In this document: one piece after another, positions 21,513 through 61,292 of the stretch
Position numbering within the stretch: the first letter of the stretch is position 1
Layout of the letters: each line of letters begins with the position of its first letter
Assembly: GCF_033807715.1 (NCBI RefSeq)
Contig: NC_084610.1
Span: 3,543,001 to 3,607,000, forward strand
DNA: 64,000 nucleotides
From: Cololabis saira
Lineage: Eukaryota; Chordata; Actinopteri; Beloniformes; Belonidae
Reading direction: 5' to 3'
Notes under the pieces: generated by a model
The model's input: the letters and a program-made list of their open reading frames with translations, nothing else
Databases searched by the model: none
Told to the model about the DNA's origin: nothing
Translations under genes and position numbers: made by a program

Positions 21513-21518
21513 TTTATT
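21513..21518 (-). terminator. Candidate poly(A) signal of chrna2
   Basis: On the minus strand AATAAA lies about 420 bp after the stop codon. It is plausible but not the only possibility. Confidence 0.35.
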
Positions 21519-21937
21519 CTGAATGGTGGCGCCCTCACCTGTGAGTGTTAGCATGATCTGTGAAGTCTGCTTCTTCTTTCTCTCCCTCTACTTGTTTTGT
21601 GTGTTGCTGCATCACACTCTTTTCTTGTTTTAATAAAAAAGATAAAGTGTCAGCAAAGGCACTGAAAGTAATTTCCTTTGAACTTGTTCATTTCAGACTT
21701 TTTTTGTTGCATTTTACTAAATATTCTTGGTTTAGATTTCTTGGTAGCAGCTTGTAAAAGTGATTATTTTCTGCATTTCTCAGTTTTAATGCCTTTTCTT
21801 CACAGATATTTGGAATACAACACGAAAGGTAACAGGCAGATGTATTGACATTAAAAATAAAAGAAACAGGTTTGTCCTCCTTGTCTGAATCATGCAGCTA
21901 TTACTCAAGTCTTGCATTTTAAATGTCCAGCTTGTTT

Positions 21938-50185
<28,248 letters not shown>

Positions 50186-50285
50186 CCCAAACTTCTGGCG
50201 TCCCGCAAGTGTCCGGCTGTTGTTGTCCACTTCCCGGGTCCAAAGAGTCAGGTCCTGGTCTCCCAGGACGGTTCGGAGTCTCAGC

Positions 50286-50333
50286 ATCCTCCTCCTCCTT
50301 TTCCTCTTCCTCCTCCTCCTCCTCCTCCTCTTG
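50286..50333 (-). repeat. GAG/CTC triplet repeat in the chrna2 5' region
   Basis: CTC-type triplets on the plus strand (GAG on the sense strand) run for about 14 units with interruptions, 100 bp upstream of the chosen start codon. Confidence 0.8.
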
Positions 50334-50346
50334 AGGAGCGTCTCTA

Positions 50347-50444
50347 GCCTGATTTATGGTTCCGCGGCGTAGGGTACGCGGCGAAGCGCACCGTACGGCG
50401 TAGGCTCTGCGTTGTTGTAACGCGGAACCATAATTCAGCCTTCT
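50347..50444. mobile_element. CpG-rich palindromic MITE, copy 1, at the chrna2 5' end
   Basis: CTGATTTATGGTTCCGCGGC on the left is mirrored by GCGGAACCATAATTCAG on the right. The centre is full of TACGGCGTAGG and GTACGCGGCG motifs. Sister copies are at 56524-56638 and 61729-61862. Confidence 0.82.
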
Positions 50445-50639
50445 GTCGTCATCGCCGAGCCGTCGACTTCCCGCCCCCAGAAACACCTGTTGTATCCTGT
50501 TCACATCACAACCATCCGTCAACAGGTAAAATAATTACATTAATAACATTTACACTCTTTATATCCATAAAAAGTGTACTAATTAACATATCAGAGAATG
50601 TTTTTACAATGCGAGGAAAATAAAACCACAAGGGATTTT

Positions 50640-51413
50640 TTTTAATGCCTTTTTCATGGATATTAATTGGCACAAGGCGTGGCTTGTTCCTTTCAAAGTA
50701 TGTGTTACAAACAAAATCAGAGAACTACATTTAAAAATAATACATAACATATACCCATCAAACACATATATCTCAAAATTCCTTGACATCGATAACGTAC
50801 CTTCTGCAAAACTGAACCTGAAAGTATAACCCACTTGTTTTATGGTTGCTCTTATAGCAGCATATTTTGGAAAGAACTTGAGAGCTATGTACTATGTAAA
50901 ACAACACATAAGATCAACATTGAACATTATCACTTATTTTGATTTCAAAGAATAGAAGTTATGCACTATTGCCAATCTTTATATTTTATTAGGAAAATTT
51001 CACATCCATAAATGTAAATTCCAAAACTCTTCTCCATTATTTAAATTGTTTTTGATTGAAGTTGATTATTATCTCAAGTCTCTTAAATTAATTACAAATA
51101 TGAAATGTATATCAATGATGGATATCCATTCTGAGATTTTCAATCATTAAGCAGTCACAAATATAATTTTCATTTTAATGCGAAATATTATAAAGTCTGT
51201 CACACCAAGGTTTTGTTTCTTTTATGTATTTATTTATTACTTATTTATTTTCTTTTTATTTATTTAATTTTCTTTATTTATTTATTTTTTCAAATTTTCT
51301 TGTTGTTGATGATGCATGACTGTGCTCTGTGCTGCTGATGTTGCACAGGTTGTGAACTGTAATGTCTGCTTGTTGTACATTGTTTGTATATTGCAAACTT
51401 TCAATAAAAAAAA
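50640..51413 (+). mobile_element. 5'-truncated L1-type LINE, ORF2 C-terminus and 3' end
   Basis: The plus strand reads AWLVPFKVCVTNKIRELHLK, then a GKFHIHKCKFQNSSPLFKLF-like stretch, as in L1 ORF2 C-terminal ends, with a stop near 50826 and frame breaks. It finishes with a TTTATT-rich 3' UTR, GTATATTGCAAACTTTCAAT and a short A-rich tail. Confidence 0.65.
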
Positions 51414-52545
51414 TAATGACTTACATTTAAATGAAATAATTCACAACCCCATTACACAGAAAATCCAAGTGTGTATAAATATGTATATGTAGATAAACAT
51501 ATTATATAGTGGTTTTTACGTCAAAACTAACTTGAAAATTCCAACATAACCCAGCTATAACTTTTAGTAAACCTTTACAAATCATTGTTTATGATAAAAA
51601 ATCAAAAGGGCAATGTATGTACCATTACAACAGTCCCACTGATAGTATTATGTTCATATCATATTTAACGTCCATAAAAGAAGTCAGAAGTGTTATAAAC
51701 AAAAGAATGAGAGGAGCATTTACTTTATTAGTGCCGTGTTTGAACCCTTTCAATTCAATTCAGGTTTATCTATAGACGTCACACAATGACAAATGTCCTC
51801 TTGAAGCACTTCAGCAATACAGTTCAGCTCATAAAGTAGTCCAATTAATACAAAGTCAATAAAATAACAATAATGAACTTTTCTTGGATCAAAACTTTTC
51901 TTGGATCCAATCCCCCGTCCTGAACAAGCTCCTGGCGACTATTGAAAGGAAAAACTTCCCTTTAACAGGATGAAACCCCTGTAGGATGTAGCAGATTTAA
52001 ATTCAAATTCAAATTTTTGAAATTTAAGTTTTGAAATTTAAATTCAACCAAAATATTGAACTATGAGCTCTTTAATATATGATGATGAGCCAAACAGTGT
52101 TAACCACCAAGCCACCATGCTGCCTCATTACAATCTCAGCTACGATATTTCAAAATACATTTTCAAGGTGTGGCACATTTCTACTCAGAATTCCCACTTT
52201 CCTAGTTGCTAAGTTGTAATTTCCAAGTTCCTAGTAGGCCTACAAAATTTTAACTGCAACACCTCCTGAAACTCAGAAAGGGATGAGAAAATGGTACCTT
52301 AAATCCAAAATGGCAAAAGGTGTGGACCATATGAGTTTTCCATGACTCATATTTGACTTACACTCAAGATCTGGCGGCCTAAATGCAGCAAATATCCAAC
52401 ATACACAGTTCAGTTACTCCAATTTTGTTGGGTCACTGTGCCAGTCGTGGCTCATGCCTGGCCCGGTCTTTTTGATATCAATGTCAGAAATCAAATCTGG
52501 CTCATACAGTACTCACCAAAATCTAGCTTTGGCCTCGCTCATGAA
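51414..52545. other. Intergenic between chrna2 and als2, includes a diverged dispersed repeat
   Basis: At about 51748-51985 CAATTCAATTCAGGTTTATC and AAAACTTCCCTTTAACAGG recall the repeat family of 20307 and 43894, but strongly diverged. No gene was seen. Confidence 0.45.
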
Positions 52546-53051
52546 CTCTGGCCCACATGTGGCTCACATCTGGCTCACATCTGACCCAGATCTGGCCCAC
52601 ATCTGGCTCACACCTGGCTCACATCTGGCTCACATCTGGCTCACATCTGGCTCACATCTGGCCCACATCTGGCTCACATCTGGTCCACATCTGGCTCACA
52701 TCTGGTCCACATCTGGCTCACATCTGGCCCACATGTGGCCCACATCTGGCTCACATCTGGCCCACATCTGGCTCACATCTGGCCCACATCTGGCTCACAT
52801 CTGGTCCACATCTGGCTCACATTTGGCTCACATCCGACTCACATCTGGCCCACATCTGGCTCACATCTGGCTCACATCTGGCTCACATCTGGCCCACATC
52901 TGGCCCACATCTGGTCCACATCTGGCTCACATCCGACTCACATCTGGCCCACATGTGGCCCACATCTGGCTCACACCTGGCCCACATCCGGCTCACATCT
53001 GGCTCACATCCGGCTCACATCCGGCTCACACCTGGCCCACATCTGGCTCAC
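52546..53051 (+). repeat. 11-bp minisatellite (TCACATCTGGC type), about 46 copies
   Basis: Units CTCACATCTGG and CCCACATCTGG alternate, with TCCACATCTGG and CTCACATCCGA variants. Because 11 is coprime to 3, all three frames encode the same 11-residue GSHLAHIWLTS-like repeat. This explains three overlapping long frames without any gene. Confidence 0.95.
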
Positions 53052-53055
53052 AAAG

Positions 53056-53853
53056 CCCTCAGCCCTCTGTGTCATAACTGAGACATAAGTGCTAAGACAG
53101 ATGAGGTCCACATCTGTCCCAGATGATGTTCTGATGTACTCAGAACTCAGAAAGACTTCACACCCAGACTGACCAGGATCCAGCAGCGAGGTCAGAACAT
53201 TGACCTTGACAAACACTTGGCACTGCCTGCCAAAGTAAACAGAACTAGTTCAAAACAACTCTGCATGTAGCATTAACACATACAGCTTAGCACATCTGCT
53301 GATGGATAGATGAATCATGTCTAATTTAATGTGAATAAAATAAGCCAGGCAGAATTAACAATACAATGTGATGTGTTTTCAATTCCAAAATGTATTTCCA
53401 AGCTTAGTGGAAAGTATAATTTATGTTGGGAATTAGCATTTCTAAAGATGGCTAGCAGTGACAAAAGCTAGTTCAATATTTGGAAAGTTTCACGTCATCA
53501 ATGAAAAGAGTTTCCTGCAACTGTATATGTCTTTTCCATCTAACTTACTTTTATTTTCTTGCATCTTATGCTGTACTTTCTTTACTGTACGTCTATGCAG
53601 CACAATAATCTCAGCTAATACGTTGTTTTTATTTTTGAAATTTACTCTGTCTGACTTTCTCACAGCAAAAAGAGAATAAAAAAATAGTCCAGTGGTGGTC
53701 AACTCTAAATCTTCACTTACAGTTGGAGACAATTGCAAAAAACCGACATAAATACAAAAATTAAGTCTCCTCATTCATCTGTGTGCTGCAGGGATATAAG
53801 ATCAAGCAGAACTCATGTTTCCTCTGAATGAAAAGCGTCACAAAGGAAACTCG

Positions 53854-53891
<38 letters not shown>

Positions 53892-55058
53892 ATGAAGGTC
53901 AGTAGTCTCCAGCTTCATCAGGTGGTGTGTGAGTCCCTCTGGTATGAAGTGGTGTCTGGAGTTTGCAGTCCGGCCCACAGTCTGCTGGACTCAGCAGATT
54001 AAAGGGCCGAAATTAATGTGGCCTCTCTCAGCGGGTGAAAATGAGCTGGAAGACCTTAAATCTTAAGTTTGAACTGACTGACCACTGAGAGGATGCATGT
54101 GCAGCACTGCCATCGCTATATTTAGAGGACTTAGAGTTGCATCGCTGTCTGTTTTCATTTGTGGTAAAGTAAATTCTCCAACTGTCCTCCAAGTTCTCCA
54201 GAGTTGCAACACCGAGTAAAGCCGGAGACCAGAGCAGGTCAGAACGGTACGGAAAACCACTTAAGTCTCATATTTGTCACTTAGGTTTACCTCAGTACAA
54301 TCATTTTGATTTATTCTGGCAAAAATACTTAAAAAGTCTCAATTAAATAGGCCTGTAACCTTTTTACAGCAACATAAACTACATATTTCAAGGTGAATCA
54401 GTTGCTTAAATAATGTTTGCATTTGTAACAATCACACATAATCGAGACAATAACACACATTTTGAATGCCGACTTCTACCGTCAGTTTTCACGTTTGTTT
54501 GGCAAAAATTCAATCAACTTTGCTCTGCTGCTTAGTTGCTGCAGCTTGTTATAATGCAATCCCCATAGTTTAGATGAGGCTCAAGGATTACTGTCAGCAG
54601 GTAAATTAGAGACCGGATTAGAGATTTTCTCATCTGTGTTGAATGTTTCTAGTTGTAAAAACCACCTTTATTCCACAGACCTACCTGATATAGAATTTTT
54701 TTTTTTAAATGTTAACATCAGTTTACTTTATTTTAATGCTTGTGCAGTAGTAGATGAGACTGACAAGAACTTGACATATTGCATCAACTAAAAATATGTG
54801 ATTAAATACAATTATTATACTTTCTGAGCTCAGAATGTTTTAGAAAGACAGAGCTTTATATATTTCTTAAACTTATTGGGCCATTTTAACAACGTTTTGC
54901 CAAATATTGACATGTACAGTGACCTAATATAGGTTAAAAAGCATTTGAGTTGGAAAAAACCCACCAGCTTTTTGTTACTTTGTGCTTCTTTACAATGATG
55001 AAATTAAGATGAACATATAAATATACATAACACATACCTATACAGATATAAGACTAAT

Positions 55059-55060
<2 letters not shown>
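53056..55060. other. Intergenic, no gene seen
   Basis: It holds a CA microsatellite at 53855-53889 and AT-rich DNA. Open frames are short and unrecognisable. Confidence 0.5.

Positions 55061-55137
<77 letters not shown>
55061..55137. repeat. TA microsatellite
   Basis: About 38 perfect AT/TA units. Confidence 0.97.
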
Positions 55138-55144
<7 letters not shown>

Positions 55145-55587
55145 AATTGATGCCACTTTTCTTTGTTAGCAAAAAAAGTGCCTAACACAGTTGGCCAGTA
55201 GAGAGCGCTGTAGTAACAACATGTAGGTTTTTGTTAATGTCTAGGTTGTTAAAGATGATGGAAAAACAAATTTCCTCTGAGTCTCAATGTGACGAAGGCC
55301 CATCACTGAGGACAGGCAGCACATGCATACTCAGTAACACCAAACGCTCCCTCATATTCATTATTTCCCTCTGTCATTGTGGTGAGTGCACGTATCACAA
55401 TAAAATAACAATTGAACATTTACAACATCACCTACAGTCATATATATTCCAAAAAAACATAGTCGCAGTTGAGTCAAGTCAGGTTTTTTGTATTCATACT
55501 CATCCTTTTTATTGTTTACTGAAGTATAAACTGCTGTCTCTCTCCTACAGTCACTGAGTGAACCAGAGCTGCACATGTGTGGCTGGG

Positions 55588-55592
<5 letters not shown>

Positions 55593-55653
<61 letters not shown>
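55593..55653. repeat. TA microsatellite, target of a hAT MITE
   Basis: About 30 AT/TA units run directly into the CAGTACTGG end of the next element. Confidence 0.95.
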
Positions 55654-55654
<1 letters not shown>

Positions 55655-55656
<2 letters not shown>

Positions 55657-56406
55657 GTACTGGAGTTGTAAAAAATAATCAGGGGGGATGGTGGATTTTA
55701 TCATATGGGGGCAAATAATTTGTGCTGATTACAAATAATATAATATATTACAAATAATAGCACTGACCAAAACACCTGCAGAAATACTGCAGGAATGACA
55801 TAGCAGCAGTTAAATGCAGCCTTCTGTAAGCTTTAAATATCCACTGGGCTTACATCAAATACATCAAAACACAACAATAAAAAACACTTTTCTGAACTTA
55901 TCAATATGACTCTGTCCTTCACAGGATAAGTAACATGGATCACTGCAAAAACTCACAATCTTAACAAGAATATTTGTCTTATTTCTAGTTCAAATGTCTC
56001 ATTTTTAGTCAAAAAAATCTCATTACACTTAAAACAAGACTCATCACTGGAAAAAAAAAAAAAATTTCACCTGTTTCAAGTAGATTTTCACTTGAAATAA
56101 GTAGAAAAATCTGCCAGTGGATCAAGATTTTTTTGCTTGTAATAAGAAGAAAAATCTTGTCCCACTGGCAGATTTTTCTACTTATTTCAAGTGAAAATGT
56201 ACTTGAAACAGGTGAAAATTGTCACATTTTTCTGGAGCTATTTTTCTGGTGATGAAATGTTGAAATAGCAGTAAAACCACATTCATTGATGAAATGACAT
56301 AAGGGTTGGAAAGGGGGGATGGCAGCTTTACAGGGGGGATGATTTGGACCGTTTTTATTTCAGGGGGGGATGCCATCCCCCCTCATCCCCCCTCAACTCG
56401 AGTACT
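55655..56406. mobile_element. hAT-type MITE, relative of the 46377-49815 shell
   Basis: It begins CAGTACTGGAGTTG and ends CAACTCGAGTACT. It shares the GGGGGGATG blocks, the hairpin with TTTTCACTTGAAATAAGTAG and the CTTATCAATATGACTCTGTC block with 46377-49815 in opposite orientation. It lacks the piggyBac and small hAT insertions and so represents the empty shell. Confidence 0.83.
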
Positions 56407-56476
56407 ATATTACCGTAAAAACAAAAACGAAACCAAAAACATTGCAGGTTCCCTTTAAGACACGCCTGCCATGTTG

Positions 56477-56484
56477 TCGCGAGA
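56477..56484 (+). promoter_or_regulatory. TCGCGAGA-type promoter motif upstream of als2
   Basis: TCGCGAGA sits in a short GC-richer stretch about 620 bp before the als2 start codon. TCTCGCGAGA-type elements are known in many TATA-less housekeeping promoters. The link to als2 is by position only. Confidence 0.4.
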
Positions 56485-56523
56485 GTGGCTCCTCTCGCTC
56501 AGAGACGATCTTGGGAGTCAGAG

Positions 56524-56638
56524 GCTAATTTATGGTTCCGCGTTACACCAACGCAGAACTTACGCCGTAGGGTACGCGGCAAAGCGCAACCTACGGCGTA
56601 GACACTGCGTCGTTTTAACGCGTAACCATAAATCAGGC
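56524..56638. mobile_element. CpG-rich palindromic MITE, copy 2, in the als2 5' region
   Basis: CTAATTTATGGTTCCGCGTT on the left is mirrored by AACGCGTAACCATAAATCAG on the right. TCAGAGG occurs at both flanks and may be the target duplication. Confidence 0.82.
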
Positions 56639-57024
56639 TTCAGAGGGCGTCTCAGTCAGTCTCCACATCCAGCTCTGCTAACCTCGTTAAAGCGGCTAGT
56701 TAGAGGAGTTCACACCACAACCTGCTGATAAACAAGATACTTTTAACCAGTTAAAAAAGAGCCGTGGCTGTCCGGGTTTGTGCTGATGTCATTCTGCTTT
56801 ATTTTCAGTTTTGATTAGCTGGCGTTAGCTAACGAGACTGAGCCTCCAAGTCACAGATGGAACACTTACTTAGGTTTTTATAGCGTTTTGTTTGGTTTTT
56901 CAGGCTGTTAATGAGGGATACACGGATATTTTAGCCAGTAGGCTTCATTTGCAGGTGGGTAAATGATGTTGAGAGACTTGTAAACAGTGTCACATGTGAC
57001 AGTGTTGTGGTTTTTGTGTTCCAG

Positions 57025-57122
57025 GGGATCCAGGAGATCAGGTGATCCAGGAGATCCAGGTCCTGAGAGCCAACACTGATGGATACATAAAGGTCCCTGA
57101 TGGAGGAAACCAAGAGGAAGAG
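57025..57122 (+). CDS. als2: als2 first coding exon (start codon at 57100)
   Basis: A GTTCCAG acceptor at 57018-57024 starts the exon. An in-frame TAA at 57088-57090 precedes ATG 57100, which encodes MEETKRK and ends AG before GTAGGT. Joined to exon 2 it reads [20 protein letters not shown], parallel to the vertebrate alsin N-terminus. Bases 57025-57099 are 5' UTR, so at least one non-coding exon lies upstream. Confidence 0.8.
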
Positions 57123-60100
57123 GTAGGTCCTCCTGGAGAGGATTATCCCTCTCAGCTGCTCCCTTTTATTTCAGGCTGGATTCTGGCTGGATGTGATCGC
57201 CATGTGACATGGCCTAAAGCTGCAGACCCACTTCTGCTTTCTCCTCCTGAGAAACACAACTGCTGTTCACACCAAAGCAGCACAGATTTGCTCATGGGCT
57301 GCTGGCAGCCTGACCACTTCTGCTCAGCTGCACCAGCAACCCGTCACACTTCACACAAACAGCTCCTTCACTCTTTCTCTTGTAATCAGAATCAGAAAGA
57401 AGTTTATTGCCAAGTAATTTAACACCACAAGGAATTTGGTGCAATACAAAACAACAAATAATATTAAAAGAAAAAGATGGCTGAACTTCAACAGCCATCT
57501 AAAGTTTATCACTAAATCTGCCTATTACCACCTGAAAAACATTACTAGAATTTAGGGTTTTCTGTCTAAACAAGACATAGAAAAACGTATTCATGCATTC
57601 ATTTTCAGTAGGTTGGATTATTGCAATGGCATCTTTACAGTAGGGCTGGGCGATATATCGAGTATACTCGATGTATCGCGGCTTCTACTCTGTGCGATGT
57701 ACAAAATGACTATATCGTGAATATTCGAGTATACATTGTCACGCATTTGCTTTTAGATTACAGGCTTTTCTCACATTAAATTACAGGCTTTTCTCACTCT
57801 CTCGTCTCGTCTTCTCAGAGACATAAAACAAGCGCACCTAGTTAGATACGTCAGTCACGTGCTGTCGTGCGTGCATCATCATACGCCCAGCAGAAAGGTG
57901 CTGCTGGTATCGGCGATGCTGTCCGGGACCGCCGTTGAGTTCCACCTAACTTTCCCAAACTCGGCCTGTTTGCACCGTGAGCTCATCCGCGTGGTTGCTA
58001 CGCGCGACGGACTCTTTTAAAACCACACTGGGACGGTTTAGTAAAGACGGGAGGGGGTGTTTTTTCCTTGCACGACATGCTGATGCAGCTCCAACTATCT
58101 GCTCAGCGCGACACGCATCCGCGCGCCGCTGAGCCTTTCTCTTCCAGAGCTGAGAAACGTCACCTAGTGTTGCTGAAATGTGGCCACATGAAATCAATCA
58201 CTATCATCCAAACAAAGTCAAACAAGACTAGATGACGTCCTATTTCTAAAAGTAAGTGAAAGTGATGCAAAGTAAAGGAGGAGAGGATGAATGATTGCAG
58301 TCCTTACACCTACAATTAGTCTGAATATAAAGATGCTCTAAAGGCCCTCCTGCTCAGAGCAGCTCATCCTGGTAAAACCTGGTAAAACCTGGTAAAACCA
58401 GGACCAGAAGATGTTCTTAGCAGATGTTCTTCAGACGGGGAGTCAGAGATGCAACGTGCACTTTCTATTTTGAAATTACACTTTTTATTTATATATATCG
58501 TGTATTGTGACAAGGCCTAAAAATATCAAGATATTAATAAAAGGCCATATCGCCCAGCCCTACTTTACAGGCCATAACAAGAAATCAATCAGGCAGCTTT
58601 TTTGACTTTTTAATTAAACTCTTCACACTCCAACGAACAGTATCCACTTCATATACCTCGTCCACTTGACCAGTTTTTATGGTGTGGTTGTTCTCAGCTC
58701 TGGGGAGGACTGTGGGGAGCGCGGCCTCCTCCACGCCTGGAAGGGCTACTCCTGCAGCATCACCCCGGAGAGGCTGCACCTCCCTCGGCCCGTCCTCCAG
58801 GTCGCCCTGGGCTCCAGGCACGGCGTGCTGCTGCTGGAAGGTCAGACCTCTTTTCACATTTTAAAGTATACAGCTTGAAGGAAGTACACAGCTCGCAAAA
58901 AGCTATAGTCGTGCAAAAATTGTAGTCCACGTTTTTTTTTTTTTGTTAACATAATTCATGTCGGCTGATTGTATCAGGTCTCAGTATTTGATAAGTACAA
59001 TATCAGATCAATAATAATGTATAACTTTTATCACTGTCATGATTTCTTTAACAAATAGAAACTAGAAAAAAAATTTGTTTTTCCACATAATTCTAGATCT
59101 TTATTTCTTAAATATGCTCATAAATATGTAAATAGATACATTAGATTTAGATTAGATTAGACCTTTATCTGTCCTGTTATATGACAGCAAAATTAAAAGT
59201 GCCATCAGTCAGTGCTAAAAAACAAACAGATAAATAATATAGTATACAAAACACTTAAACACAACACAAAATAAATAAAAAAAATAACTCATTAAAACCA
59301 ATACACAATTAAAAATAGCCTAAACATGCACACAATCCCTCATATCAGTTACAGTTAGTTTTGAGTAGATTGAGTTTGGTCTGATCTGATGATTCTTTAT
59401 TATATTTAATTCTTGAACTTCTCAGTAACGTGGAAAGTTGGTATTTTTAATAATTTTTTTTAAACGAATTCCTTGCATAGTTGGTGATAAATCCAACTGT
59501 TTTCTCTCCGTTTGCGTTGCTTCTCCCTCAGGAGGACAGGTGTACAGTTTTGGAGCGTTGTCATGGAAACAGAGCCAGACATCGGAGGCGGGGGAGCCGG
59601 TCCTGGAGAGCGCCCTGAGCGGGCAGCGGGTGCTGGCCGTGGCGGCCGGGAGCCTGCACAGCGGGGCGGTGACGGAGGACGGCGGCGTCCACATGTGGGG
59701 GGACAACAGCGCGGGCCAGTGCGGCCTGTCGGCTCTCGCCACCGTCTCCAACCCCACGCCCGTGGCTCTGCTGGACTCGGACGGCGGCGCGGTGCAGACG
59801 GTGCCGGTGTTGGAGCTGGCCTGCGGGGAGAAGCACACGCTGGCGCTGTCGGCCCAGCGGGAGCTGTGGGCCTGGGGCAGCGGCTGCCAGCTCGGCCTCA
59901 ACGCCAGCATCTTCCCCATCTGGAAACCCCAGAAGGTGGAGCTCCTGGCCGGGAGGTCCGTCCTGCAGGTGGCCTGCGGGGCGTCCCACAGCCTGGCCCT
60001 GGTGCGATGCCCCGGCCCGCAGGAGCTCCACCGCCCGCCCGTGGACAAATGCACCCAGTGTAACCAGCTGCTCTACACCATGACGGACAAGGAAGACCAC

Positions 60101-60927
60101 GTCATCATCTCGGACGGCCACTGCTGCCCGCTCGGCGTGGAACCCACCGAGGAAGAGGACAGGCTGGAGACGCCGGCTCCCTCCAGCCTGAAGACATCCC
60201 CCTCTGAGCCGGTGCTCCCGTCCCAGTCCGGCTCCAACTCCCCCGCCCCGGCTGCAGCCGCCGACGCCTCTGACGCCTCCCAGACCCGGGAGTCTGAAGG
60301 AAGAGAGAAGTCTTTGGCGAATGGCGTGCACCCGGCCCCTGACCCGGACGCCTCGGCTCAGTCCAAAGGTGCCGGCGTCAAGAGTTCCCCGTACCCAGAC
60401 GAGCGGGCGGTGAAGGAATACCTGAGGAAGCTGTCAGACAGCTCGCAGGTGGACACCAAGACTGGAGCGCTGCACGCTCTGCTGGTGAGCCGGGCCCATC
60501 AGGCTCCGTAACCGGAGTTAACATCGGGTTAACACCTGATGTTCTGGTTTCTGCTAGATGCTGTCCACTCCCGTTTAGCTTTTCTTCATCAGTTGTGTGT
60601 TTTGGTTGTGGTTCCAGCCGTCATCCGGAGGCCCCGGCTCCTCCACCCTCAACAGCCTGGTGGCGTCCTGCGCCTCGGCGGTGGGCGAGCGGGTCGCCTC
60701 CACCTACGAGGCCTTGTCTCTCAAAAAGATGATGAACTTCTACCTGCCGTCGGGCGCTGCGAGGCCTGGTTGCTCGGACGGGGTCGTAGTGGGGGATACC
60801 TCCGCTGAGCGCGTCCGCCAGGAGGACTCGATGCAGGGGAAGAAGAGCTCCAGCACGGGGGACATCCACGAGGAAGAGGCGGAGGGTGTGCGGCGCCGCC
60901 TGTCGCTGCCAGGACTCCTCTCACAGG
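57100..60927 (+). CDS. als2: Alsin (als2), 5' part of gene, four coding exons; continues beyond window
   Basis: Coding exons are 57100-57122, 58698-58840, 59532-60484 and 60618-60927, about 476 codons, with consistent phases and GT-AG introns. The product starts with RCC1-like propeller repeats ([49 protein letters not shown]). It then has the alsin-specific [20 protein letters not shown] segment, the [10 protein letters not shown] motif and [13 protein letters not shown]. Alsin is a guanine-nucleotide exchange factor for Rab5 (VPS9 domain), also linked to Rac1, acting on endosomes and macropinosomes. The DH/PH, MORN and VPS9 parts would be encoded to the right of the window. Human ALS2 loss causes juvenile motor neuron disease. 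Confidence 0.9.
57385..57640 (+). mobile_element. LINE fragments in als2 intron 1
   Basis: An AATCAGAATCAGAAAGAAGT and TTTATTGCCAAGTAATTTAAC stretch, typical of retroelement tails, is followed by reverse-transcriptase-like coding remnants. These read [15 protein letters not shown], stop, [20 protein letters not shown] and DYCNGIFTG. The second part is cut by the hAT at 57641 and resumes after 58571 ([10 protein letters not shown]). Confidence 0.65.
57641..58562. mobile_element. Non-autonomous hAT in als2 intron 1
   Basis: The ends TAGGGCTGGGCGATAT and ATATCGCCCAGCCCTA are perfectly inverse. The perfect 8-bp duplication CTTTACAG lies at 57633-57640 and 58563-58570. The interior is CpG-rich with no clear transposase. 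It interrupts a LINE reverse-transcriptase remnant. Confidence 0.93.
58698..58840 (+). CDS. als2: als2 coding exon 2
   Basis: The exon runs from a TTCTCAG acceptor to a GTCAGA donor, 143 bp. It encodes the first RCC1-like strands ([36 protein letters not shown]). Confidence 0.92.
58841..59531. other. als2 intron 2
   Basis: AT-rich; 59140-59210 (ATTTAGATTAGATTAGACCT) resembles a retroelement tail in reverse orientation. The acceptor is CTCCCTCAG. Confidence 0.6.
59532..60484 (+). CDS. als2: als2 coding exon 3
   Basis: The 953-bp exon holds most of the N-terminal RCC1-like propeller, the Cys-containing [10 protein letters not shown] segment and a Ser/Pro/Ala-rich linker that is poorly conserved in alsin. 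It ends in GALHALL at a GTGAGC donor, phase 0. It is very GC-rich, unlike the introns. Confidence 0.94.
60618..60927 (+). CDS. als2: als2 coding exon 4
   Basis: A GTTCCAG acceptor is followed by [20 protein letters not shown], the [10 protein letters not shown] motif and [12 protein letters not shown]. The exon ends in phase 1 at GTAGAT. The order and motifs match the second part of the alsin N-terminal half. Confidence 0.93.
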
Positions 60928-61292
60928 GTAGATACGCCGTTCACCTCTTATCCTCCTCCTATACGGTGCTGCGTAAGTACACCTCGCTCATGTGCTGGTT
61001 GATGTGCTGGTTGATGTCCAGTCTGCGTCCGCTTCAGCGTTTTTCCACCTGCTGTGGTGGAATGCTTGGTGCACGTAAGTGTGCTTCACATTCATGCATG
61101 GCAGAAGCAGCACAGCGTCACTTCCAGTTGGTGTGAAACCTTCTCATACGAGATTTTAGTTGATTTTTGTTGATATGAAGGGACTTAGGTCCAATCCCAA
61201 TACACCCCCTACTTTTTACCACTAGCCCTCCCTCACTACCACTACCCCTAAAAAAGAAGGGACAGATTTTAAGGCACTTGAAATCTTCCCAG
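60928..61292. other. als2 intron 4, start; includes a lone TIR-element end
   Basis: At 61190-61262 CCAATCCCAATACACCCCCT and CACTACCCCTAAAAAAG resemble the end of the element at 61293, probably a solitary fragment of the same family. Confidence 0.5.

Noticed and set aside
50186..50287. Upstream ATG at 50287 as the chrna2 start
   Set aside because: It would place 34 polar residues before the signal peptide; ATG 50185 gives a normal signal peptide.
52454..53088. Possible CRISPR-like or coding repeat
   Set aside because: The repeats are contiguous 11-bp units without spacers, in a vertebrate genome; it is a minisatellite.
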